Shown: positions 18,512 to 25,240 of the stretch, piece by piece | How positions within the stretch are numbered: the first letter of the stretch is position 1 | How the letters are laid out: every line of letters begins with the position of its first letter | From: Pedobacter sp. BMA | GTDB taxonomy: Bacteria > Bacteroidota > Bacteroidia > Sphingobacteriales > Sphingobacteriaceae | Direction of reading: 5' to 3' | Assembly (NCBI RefSeq): GCF_001027745.1 | Contig: NZ_LECU01000001.1 | Span: 62,001-126,000 of the forward strand | DNA: 64,000 nt | Made by a program: the position numbers and the translations under genes | The notes under the pieces: model-generated | The model's database searches: none | Seen by the model: the letters and a program-made list of their open reading frames with translations, nothing else | Told to the model about the DNA's origin: nothing

Positions 18512-19054
18512 TTAGGTTAATTTTAATCTGCCACGCAAACGCCTAAGCGCCTCAGAAATATTGTTTTTAACAGTTTGCTCTGACAGGTGTAGTTCCCGTG
18601 ATATTTCGCGTACCGACTTGTCATCTTCACGGCTTAGTTGAAAGCATAACTTCATATTTTGAGGCATCTTTACCAACTCTGCATCAATTTCTGTTTGCAA
18701 TTCTTTTAAACTAATGCTTTCTTCGATTCCAGAATGATTTTGAAGATCGGCGATTAGCAGATCCATTCCCTGTAAACGGACCTTATTCTTTCTAAAAAGA
18801 TCAATCACGTCGTTTTTGGCAATCCGGAATAGAAATGGCCACAGCGAATCGGAAATAATTAGACTCCCACGCTTATCCCAAAAGGTAACAAAGGTGTTCT
18901 GAAGAATGTCTTTAGCCTGATCTTCATCGCCTATGAGCTGAACAATGGCAGCAAGCAGCCTCTGCCAGTAAGCATCGAAAACACATTTAAATGCTTTTTC
19001 ATCTCCAGCCTGGATGGCTTGAAGAAGCTCAATGTCTGTCTTGCCGTTCATCAT
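18512..19054 (-). CDS. ECF-type RNA polymerase sigma-70 factor
   Basis: This 180-residue protein has sigma region 2 (about 20-85: KCVFDAYWQRLLAAIVQLIGD, DILQNTFVTFWDKRG, IAKNDVIDLFRK) and region 4 with a helix-turn-helix (VREISRELHLSEQTVKNNIS, about 150-170). This is the Bacteroidota FecI-like ECF type. It is the first gene of the minus-strand cluster with FecR, two receptors and phospholipase C. A candidate -7 box TAGTTTTG (plus positions 19068-19075, minus orientation) lies just upstream; no clear -33 TTTG accompanies it. It shares the upstream region with the divergent GNAT/MarR operon. Confidence 0.94.
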   Translation of the reverse strand: MMNGKTDIELLQAIQAGDEKAFKCVFDAYWQRLLAAIVQLIGDEDQAKDILQNTFVTFWDKRGSLIISDSLWPFLFRIAKNDVIDLFRKNKVRLQGMDLLIADLQNHSGIEESISLKELQTEIDAELVKMPQNMKLCFQLSREDDKSVREISRELHLSEQTVKNNISEALRRLRGRLKLT

Positions 19055-19169
19055 GATTTGTTGCCGGCAAAACTAGATATTCAATTGTTAAGGCACCGTT
19101 AAGCTTAATTGAACAACGGCTTTGTTACTTATCCGGATAATATTTCTTTTTCAACTTAAGTATTTTATT

Positions 19170-19193
19170 TACGTAGTCAACTACGTATATTTG
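19170..19193 (+). promoter_or_regulatory. Palindromic MarR-type operator overlapping a TAnnTTTG -7 element
   Basis: TACGTAGT-CA-ACTACGTA (19170-19187) is an 8-2-8 perfect inverted repeat. Its last two bases begin TATATTTG (19186-19193), a match to the Bacteroidota -7 consensus TAnnTTTG. The site lies 22 bp before the GNAT start, whose operon ends with a MarR gene. A repressor bound here would occlude the promoter, the classic MarR autoregulation layout. Binding is inferred. Confidence 0.7.
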
Positions 19194-19215
19194 AACATAA
19201 AATAATTGAGCGCAT

Positions 19216-19716
19216 ATGAACACTATGAAATTAACCGTTGCCCCTTTGCTGAATGAAGATTGCAAAACTGTTATCGACCTGATTTTGCCTATCCAGCAAA
19301 TTGAATTTAATGTACCCATTACTATTGAAGGCCAACCCGACCTGCTGGATATCGAATCGAGCTACCATCAAGGAGGCGGTAATTTCTGGGGTGTAAAAAT
19401 AAACGGCGAACTGGCAGGAACAATTGCTTTGCTTAATATTGGACACCAGGCAGGTGCGCTTCGAAAAATGTTTGTAAAAAAAGAATTCAGGGGCAAAGAA
19501 TACGGCATTGCCAGTCTTTTGCTGGAAACACTTGTGTCATTCTGTGCTGAAAAACAAATTACAGATATTTACCTGGGTACAGTGGATATGCTCAAAGCAG
19601 CACACCGGTTTTACGAAAAAAACAGTTTTAACGAGATCGACGCAGCTGAGTTACCCGGCTATTTCCCAAGGATGATGGCGGATAATAAATTTTATCATTT
19701 ACATTTGAGTGCCTAA
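19216..19716 (+). CDS. GNAT family N-acetyltransferase
   Basis: This 166-residue protein has the GNAT fold. The acetyl-CoA binding motif A reads LRKMFVKKEFRGKEYGIASLLL (key residues R-x-x-K/R-G-K-E-Y-G-I-A, about 94-106). Motif B follows with AAHRFYEKNSFNEID and PGYFPRM. It transfers acetyl from acetyl-CoA to an amine of an unknown acceptor in the cytoplasm. The start at 19216 was taken; a second ATG three codons later is possible. The MarR gene begins 8 bp after its stop, and the same pairing is known from proteins in which MarR and GNAT domains are fused, supporting a functional link. Confidence 0.9.
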   Translation: MNTMKLTVAPLLNEDCKTVIDLILPIQQIEFNVPITIEGQPDLLDIESSYHQGGGNFWGVKINGELAGTIALLNIGHQAGALRKMFVKKEFRGKEYGIASLLLETLVSFCAEKQITDIYLGTVDMLKAAHRFYEKNSFNEIDAAELPGYFPRMMADNKFYHLHLSA

Positions 19717-19724
19717 ATAATTTC

Positions 19725-20207
19725 ATGAATGTAATCGACGAATCGGGCCTGCTGGCCATTTCCACCAGGTTGCAACGCCTGAGCGAACAAATCAGGAAGG
19801 ATGGCTTTCTGATCTATAAAGCGAATGGAATTACCTTCGAGCCGAAGTGGTTCCCGGTAATCTACACACTGCATTTCAAACCGGTATTAGGCATTGTAGA
19901 ACTGGCTACAGAAATTGGTTATACCCATCCCTCTACGATTACCCTCTTGAAAGAACTGGAAAAGGAAAAGCTAATCTCATCCAAAAAGGATAAAAACGAT
20001 GAACGCAAACGATTGGTACAATTGTCTGTTAAAGGAAAAAAACTGGTAGAACAGATGCAGCCCGTTTGGGGCATTATCACTTCAGCAATTACTGAATTAA
20101 CGGACACACAAAACAACCTCATGAAAGCAATTGTGGAAGTGGAGCAGCAATTAGCAGAAAAAACTTTTTTTGAAAGGGCAAAGGATATCATGAAAAAAGC
20201 GGAATAA
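19725..20207 (+). CDS. MarR family transcriptional regulator
   Basis: This 160-residue protein has a winged helix-turn-helix (about 55-110): LATEIGYTHPSTITLLKELE as the helix pair, followed by the wing KKDKNDERKRLVQLS. Alpha-helical dimerisation segments lie at both ends. The wing motif DxRxR-like (NDERKR) is standard for MarR. It is translated 8 bp after the GNAT gene and probably represses the operon through the palindrome at 19170-19187. Its stop codon directly abuts the stop codon of the opposing receiver gene, with no base between. Confidence 0.93.
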   Translation: MNVIDESGLLAISTRLQRLSEQIRKDGFLIYKANGITFEPKWFPVIYTLHFKPVLGIVELATEIGYTHPSTITLLKELEKEKLISSKKDKNDERKRLVQLSVKGKKLVEQMQPVWGIITSAITELTDTQNNLMKAIVEVEQQLAEKTFFERAKDIMKKAE

Positions 20208-20573
20208 CTAGCTCGCCAAAAGAGCCTGATTAACCCGCCCTACCAGCTGATAAATATCAAAGGGTTTGGCAATAAAGTCATCAGCTGTGCATTGAAGCTT
20301 CATCTGGTCAATCCTTTCGTGAGCACTCATCATAATAATTGGAATATGACCTGTTTTTTCGCCAGATCTCAGAAATTTACAAACTTCAAGACCGTTTCCG
20401 TCCGGGAGCCTGATATCCAATAAATAAAGGTCAGGTTCATTCACAATCTTGCGGGCCATGAAGGAGGAAACATCTGAAAAGGCATATACCTCATAATCTT
20501 CGCCTTCCAGCACCAGGGTAATTACTTCTCTTATATCGGCATCGTCTTCGAGGATACATATTTTTTTTGGCAT
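20208..20573 (-). CDS. Stand-alone response regulator receiver (CheY-like)
   Basis: This 121-residue protein is a single REC domain: acidic pocket EDD (residues 9-11), phospho-acceptor D53 in LYLLDIRLPDGNG, switch Thr/Ser in IIMMSAHERID, and Lys in FIAKPFD. There is no output domain, so it acts by protein contact or as a phosphate sink. No kinase is adjacent; the soluble PAS kinase at 4722-6719 is the only histidine kinase in the window. The stop codons of this gene and of the convergent MarR gene are directly adjacent. Confidence 0.92.
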   Translation of the reverse strand: MPKKICILEDDADIREVITLVLEGEDYEVYAFSDVSSFMARKIVNEPDLYLLDIRLPDGNGLEVCKFLRSGEKTGHIPIIMMSAHERIDQMKLQCTADDFIAKPFDIYQLVGRVNQALLAS

Positions 20574-20905
20574 GCTTGTCTTAGTAAATCAGTTCGGGTT
20601 GACTGCATAACAACAACTTTTAGATATTGTTTACAATTTGTTGCCACATAATGAAAATATTTGATTTAAGACTAAAAAATAAGAGTATTAAAAAGCCCGC
20701 CACAAGGTTTCAAAATCACCTTTTGCATGAAATAGTAACGTTATAAAATTGAATCTGCGTAATGCCATTGATAAACATCCGAACAGATTTCAGCAACTCC
20801 TTTAAAACAAATGCTTAATGAAGGTATTTCGTCTTACTAGATTTATTAAACCATCACATCATCGATTCGCTAAACTTTTAATACCTTTATTAAAAATGTG
20901 CTCGA
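20574..20905. other. 332-bp intergenic region between receiver gene and S41 lipoprotein gene
   Basis: This AT-rich divergent region should hold promoters for both flanking genes. I see no perfect TAnnTTTG with a proper -33 partner, no long inverted repeat and no RNA gene. A 31-codon open frame at 20651-20746 is present but has no supporting evidence. Confidence 0.5.
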
Positions 20906-21871
20906 ATGTTTAAAAAATACTTCCTCCTGATTTTATCTCTTTCATTTCTCACCATCCTATCCTGCTCACACCAACCTAAATTAACTTCGAAAAACGATGT
21001 TGATATGCTGTTGACCATATTGAAAGCTAATCTTTCACAGCAATACTTTGATAAAGCAAAAGCCGTGGATTTGGTTAATAAATTAACGAAAATGGAAAGC
21101 CAGAAAAAATTCGATCATTTGACCCCGACACAAGCTGCCAGAATGATCACATCGTTTCTCCAGGCAGAAACACACGACAAGCATTTCAATGTAACAGCAT
21201 ACCCGGCTAATCCTGAGAATGCGGAGGAAGTAAAACCGCTTAAGCAGTCTGTTGCTGGAATTAGTGATTACAGGATTTTAAAAAACAATATTGGATACAT
21301 CAAATGGGACTTATGTATTGCAAATGAAAACGCATTCAGGGAAATTCGGAAAGTCCTAAACACACTTACGGGCTGTAGGGGTTTGATTTTTGACTTAACA
21401 GAGAATCCGGGCGGCGATGGAGCAAGCAGTGCATTCTTTAATCAGTTTTTGTATGGCGATAAAGGATATCAAACGCTATTGAAAAAGAAATGCACCGGAG
21501 ATAAAGAATGGCATCAGAGTGAAGTAATTTTCAATTATAAGGATGGTCCGACTTTTTTTGACAAGCCAATCTATATCATAGCATCCAAAAACACATTTTC
21601 AGCTGCTGAATATTTTGCATTTACGGCGAAGGAAATGAAAAGAGCAATAATTCTTGGTGACACTACGGCAGGTGCTGGTAATCCGGGTACCTCACAAGGA
21701 TTCAGGACACCTGAAACAGATACCATTTTCTGGATGTTTATTCCAAACTGTCAGATCGAAACCAAAGATGGACATTCCATAGAAGGCATTGGAGTTGCAC
21801 CTGATGTGCTACTGAAAAGTGACCAATGGCTTCAGGAGACTTTGGTTTACGTTGCTAAACATGCTAAATGA
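20906..21871 (+). CDS. S41 family peptidase-like lipoprotein
   Basis: This 321-residue protein has a lipoprotein signal (LSFLTILSCSHQP; Cys near residue 21), so it is likely membrane-anchored outside the cytoplasm. The C-terminal half has the S41 (C-terminal processing protease/IRBP-like) core: GYIKWDLC, LIFDLTENPGGDGASSAFF, then KNTFSAAEYFAFTAKEM, which contains the expected nucleophilic Ser, and GDTTAGAGNPG near the end, followed by GIGVAPDVLL. No PDZ domain is visible, unlike CtpA. This fits the short IRBP-type S41 hydrolases common in Bacteroidota. The substrate is unknown, and the gene stands alone. Confidence 0.85.
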   Translation: MFKKYFLLILSLSFLTILSCSHQPKLTSKNDVDMLLTILKANLSQQYFDKAKAVDLVNKLTKMESQKKFDHLTPTQAARMITSFLQAETHDKHFNVTAYPANPENAEEVKPLKQSVAGISDYRILKNNIGYIKWDLCIANENAFREIRKVLNTLTGCRGLIFDLTENPGGDGASSAFFNQFLYGDKGYQTLLKKKCTGDKEWHQSEVIFNYKDGPTFFDKPIYIIASKNTFSAAEYFAFTAKEMKRAIILGDTTAGAGNPGTSQGFRTPETDTIFWMFIPNCQIETKDGHSIEGIGVAPDVLLKSDQWLQETLVYVAKHAK

Positions 21872-22047
21872 TTTTTCAGCCGCAACTCAGGGATACTTCA
21901 CCATGCTACAGATTTCATTAGCTTGATAATACCAGACTGGCAATGGGTTCCACGATCGAAGTGGAACTGATGTTGATAACCCGTCCCCACTTATAACTGA
22001 TCATATGCGGAATAGCCAGCATAGTGGTTTCTACAACTATTTTTAGC

Positions 22048-22611
22048 TTAACCGGTAACCTCAGCCTTTTTGAATAAATTCACATAGGCATTTACAGCAG
22101 TCTGAAGAAATTCCCTGGTTTTCCCCTCTTTCAGCTTATCCTCCTCATCAATCGATTCGCCGATTTTTGCCAGATAGACTTCAGGTTGCTGCATGATCGG
22201 CATATCTAAAAATACCAGACTTTGCCTTAAATGGTGATTGGCACCAAAAGCAGCGAGATTACCCGGTGAATTACTGAATATCGCTGCAGGCTTACCGCTC
22301 CAGATACTTTTCCCATAAGGGCGAGAGCCGACATCAATAGCATTCTTTAATACTCCAGGTACCGATCTGTTATATTCTGGTGTGATGAAAATGACGCCAT
22401 CAATAGTTGCCATTTTTTCTCTGAAGATGGTATATGCTTCGGGTACATCGCCTTCATCATCAAAATCCTGATTGTAAACAGGTAGATCAGCGATGTTAAT
22501 GATCTCAAAATCAAAGCCTCCAGGGGCCATATCCACTACCGCTGCTGCGATTTTCTTTGAGAAAGAAGCTTTACGCAAACTTCCTGCTATAATTCCAATT
22601 TTCTTGCTCAT
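22048..22611 (-). CDS. NADPH-dependent FMN reductase family protein
   Basis: This 187-residue flavodoxin-fold protein starts at 22611 (MSKKIGIIAGSLRKASFSKK). The frame is open 11 codons upstream, but the family begins at this beta strand. The phosphate-binding loop GSLRKASFSKK and the segment FITPEYNRSVPGVLKNAIDVGSR (key residues TPEYN-x-S-PG-x-LKN) are diagnostic for the NADPH-dependent FMN/quinone/azo/chromate reductase group (ChrR/YieF-like). KPAAIFSNSPG follows. It probably performs two-electron reduction of quinones or other electrophiles in the cytoplasm. It is divergent from the kinase operon. Confidence 0.93.
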   Translation of the reverse strand: MSKKIGIIAGSLRKASFSKKIAAAVVDMAPGGFDFEIINIADLPVYNQDFDDEGDVPEAYTIFREKMATIDGVIFITPEYNRSVPGVLKNAIDVGSRPYGKSIWSGKPAAIFSNSPGNLAAFGANHHLRQSLVFLDMPIMQQPEVYLAKIGESIDEEDKLKEGKTREFLQTAVNAYVNLFKKAEVTG

Positions 22612-22780
22612 ATATTCCTGCTTTAGTATCTTAATATACATCATTTCAATGATGCTGAAATATTAAACCAGACAAGAGGAACAATGTTTGCAGGCATTTT
22701 CCGATTTTTTACTTAGCTACATCTGTAATTAATAAATTATTCGGCAACAAAAATTCCTTATAATTGTTAATACGGAAACT

Positions 22781-24148
22781 ATGAGCAAAGTATTTACAAT
22801 TACAGAAGGACTTGAGAATTTAGGAGCGCTGCGTACCGGAGGACAAGGCTCGGTATACAAAGGAAAGCGTATTGGTGCAATTTACTCTGCCGTAAAGCTC
22901 ATCCCAACGCCCATTTACACGGAAGACCGCAACGATAAAAATTACCGCAATTTTGAAAATGAAGTATCAAAATTGCTCAAGGTAAACGAGAATCCGAGTC
23001 CCAATGTGGTGAAGATGCTCAGTTTCGGCATCACCGAAAGCGGATCATTCCCTTTTATTGAAATGGAATATATTGAGGGTCCGGATCTTTGTGAACTGCT
23101 TCAGGAACCACATGAAAAGATTTTCACCATACAGGAAACGGTTAAAGTAGCCCATCAGCTCGCAGCGGCACTGGCGCATTGCCACAATCTGGGCGTAAAA
23201 CACGGTGATGTAAAGAGCAACAACGTAAAATACAATGTGCATACCGGCAACTATGTGCTACTCGATTTTGGCCTGGCTATATTGAGCGATGAGCAGCGCA
23301 GAAGCAGTATCAGGCATGCCGGTGCAGTTGAGTTTATGGCGCCCGAACAAAATGAAGGCAAAATGCTCCTGCAAAGTGATGTATACAGCTACGGCATTAT
23401 TTTATATGAATTACTGGCCGGACAGGTACCTTTCCCCCTACCCGGCAACAGCGACACAGGACGCAATACCGTCATGATCGGGCACATGGAAACTGAAGTG
23501 CCCAACCTACTCGATTTACGTCAAAACAACCTGCCAGCCAGCTGGAGCGAGGAACAGAAAACCAGGGAAATGCGCGTGCCGGAGTGGTTGCTCACTCTGA
23601 TCAATAAATGCCTTCAGAAAGACCCGATGCTGAGATATGCCGATGGAATGGTGTTGCAAGAGGCCGTATTAAATGGTGGATTGATAGTACCACCAGCCCC
23701 CCAAGCACCAGCAATCCCGGCCACCCCTGTAATTAACCCCGACCTGGAATTTCTTCGGACAGAAAACGAATCTCTTCGTCAACAAATTGAAACATTAGAG
23801 AACACCGTAGCGCCTGAAGGAAGTGGCATACAACTATCACATTTCGCATTTGCCTGCCTGATTATCGTGATTGTTGGTTTGATGGCTATTGTCGGCTATT
23901 CGCAATTCGGTAAAAAAGAAGAAATGAAGGAAATAGTCACTCCTGTAGATTCGATTCCATCTGCGCCTGATACCACGGACGCCGAGCGAATAAAACTGGC
24001 TCAGGAACGCAAGGCCGCAGCTGCTGCAGCAACCAAACGCGTGGTGGATAGCGCCATTAAAGCCGAAATAAAAAAAGCGCAGCAGAAAGCCGTGGACAGC
24101 ACAGAAGATCTTACGCCAGATACTTCGCTTAAACCGCTGCAGTTTTAA
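22781..24148 (+). CDS. Membrane-anchored Ser/Thr protein kinase without PASTA repeats
   Basis: This 455-residue Hanks-type kinase has glycine loop GGQGSVYKG (20-28), ATP-anchoring K39, catalytic loop HGDVKSNN (H141, D143, K145, N148) and DFG at 162-164, with APEQ in the activation segment. HGD replaces HRD, so it is a non-RD kinase. After the kinase domain come a Pro/Ala-rich linker, a short coiled coil (about 323-345) and one membrane segment (about 352-374). A ~80-residue Ala/Lys-rich extracytoplasmic tail has no PASTA domain. It opens an operon with FHA-type proteins, a PP2C phosphatase and a SEDS-PBP fusion. Likely targets are FHA-bound partners and the fusion's cytoplasmic parts, by analogy with PknA/PknB; this is inference. 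Confidence 0.93.
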   Translation: MSKVFTITEGLENLGALRTGGQGSVYKGKRIGAIYSAVKLIPTPIYTEDRNDKNYRNFENEVSKLLKVNENPSPNVVKMLSFGITESGSFPFIEMEYIEGPDLCELLQEPHEKIFTIQETVKVAHQLAAALAHCHNLGVKHGDVKSNNVKYNVHTGNYVLLDFGLAILSDEQRRSSIRHAGAVEFMAPEQNEGKMLLQSDVYSYGIILYELLAGQVPFPLPGNSDTGRNTVMIGHMETEVPNLLDLRQNNLPASWSEEQKTREMRVPEWLLTLINKCLQKDPMLRYADGMVLQEAVLNGGLIVPPAPQAPAIPATPVINPDLEFLRTENESLRQQIETLENTVAPEGSGIQLSHFAFACLIIVIVGLMAIVGYSQFGKKEEMKEIVTPVDSIPSAPDTTDAERIKLAQERKAAAAAATKRVVDSAIKAEIKKAQQKAVDSTEDLTPDTSLKPLQF

Positions 24149-24194
24149 TAAAATAATACATTGGCCCTTTTTGGCTTTTTACACATTGTAATTT

Positions 24195-25145
24195 ATGGAG
24201 ACAAAATCAAATTTCTGGCGTCGCATTGGCATTCAGGATTGGTTTCTGACGGATGAAACCAAAAGGAACATAGAAAAGCTGCCGCAGCTTACCCCGGATA
24301 CCATATATAGCTTTATTGTCGATAAATTCCAGGAGTCAATTAACGAAATGTCGTTTGCCGACCGCGTCGTTTTTTATCACGAATTCATCATTACATTTAA
24401 TGCAGAAGACTACCAGGCCTTTACCGACAATAAACAGGGTATTTTTGGTTTAATTGTGCAGGAATCGGTTAAAAAATTCTACGATATTTTGAAAGAACAT
24501 CGTCAGGCAGGTAAAACGGTAGAACCTTCGGGATCGAAATGGGTCTTCCGCCTGGTTTCCCATCCTGATTATGCCCGTGGCGACAAAGGCTTCATTGGAA
24601 AGTTGCTTCCTGGAAATAACCAGAAAGCTGAGAATCTTCGTGTTACCTTTATTCCCCGTCAAACCGGTATTGCCCAAACCTTCGATGTGAATAATGACAT
24701 TTTAAAAGGCTTTACCTATTACAGCGATGGCTACATGGAGATCCCCTACGAAGCTCAGCTCGAATATACAGAGGGTAGTCCTGCTCCGGCAGAGCAATCT
24801 GTAATTGCGCGCCTGGAAACCATTATCCCCGACAAGCAGTATGCCGGTAAAAAAATAGAGTTTCTGATTAAAACAGCAGACACTATTGTTTCCGGGAATG
24901 AAGATGAGCGGGATGACCCGAATATCTTTAAAATTGCTACTGAATGGGCCAATTCCCCACACCTGCATATTCGTTATAACCAAGCCGACGGCAACTTTTA
25001 TCTGGCTTCTTTCGGGGAGGTAACCACCTTAAATGAGGTTCTGGTGCCCCAAAGTGAAATCAATGCGCCACAGTGGGTACCATTGCCGCTCAATTCAAGG
25101 ATGTTGCTAAACGGCATTATCGGCTTAAACCTGTTTAAATCCTAA
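24195..25145 (+). CDS. Putative degenerate FHA protein with FhaA-like N-terminal region
   Basis: This 316-residue cytoplasmic protein has no assured family match. The C-terminal ~95 residues read like an FHA beta sandwich: DTIVSGNEDERDDPNIFKI in place of the GR loop, then SPHLHIRYNQADGNFYLASFG in place of S-x-x-H-x-x-I and the following strands, then LLNGIIGLNLF. The phosphothreonine-binding Arg of the GR motif is replaced, so classical phosphopeptide binding is doubtful. The N-terminal region (about 30-125) combines a helix, a strand with FIITFNAEDYQAF, and a long helix, reminiscent of the FhaA N-terminal domain. It lies 46 bp after the kinase gene and 4 bp before the small membrane protein. 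Function unknown. Confidence 0.6.
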   Translation: METKSNFWRRIGIQDWFLTDETKRNIEKLPQLTPDTIYSFIVDKFQESINEMSFADRVVFYHEFIITFNAEDYQAFTDNKQGIFGLIVQESVKKFYDILKEHRQAGKTVEPSGSKWVFRLVSHPDYARGDKGFIGKLLPGNNQKAENLRVTFIPRQTGIAQTFDVNNDILKGFTYYSDGYMEIPYEAQLEYTEGSPAPAEQSVIARLETIIPDKQYAGKKIEFLIKTADTIVSGNEDERDDPNIFKIATEWANSPHLHIRYNQADGNFYLASFGEVTTLNEVLVPQSEINAPQWVPLPLNSRMLLNGIIGLNLFKS

Positions 25146-25149
25146 GTAT

Positions 25150-25239
25150 ATGTCGCAGTTACTTTCCATCCTGCTGTTAACCCTCGTCACCGCCCTTCTG
25201 GTTGTACATTTTAAAGACATTAAAAATCCCCGAAACTAA
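25150..25239 (+). CDS. 29-residue single-pass membrane microprotein
   Basis: The ATG at 25150 lies 4 bp after the stop of the FHA-like gene, and its TAA ends 1 bp before the ATG of the PP2C gene. The product is MSQLLSILLLTLVTALLVVH followed by the basic tail FKDIKNPRN: one hydrophobic helix (about 3-19) and a short charged end. The exact fit between two operon genes strongly suggests it is translated, probably with coupling. It could be an accessory subunit of the kinase/phosphatase or of the SEDS-PBP fusion; no function can be assigned. Confidence 0.7.
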   Translation: MSQLLSILLLTLVTALLVVHFKDIKNPRN

Positions 25240-25240
25240 T

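Noticed and set aside
20651..20746. 31-codon open frame in the gap before the S41 gene
   Set aside because: No tight spacing to a neighbour, no recognisable sequence and no promoter match; AT-rich random ORF is as likely.
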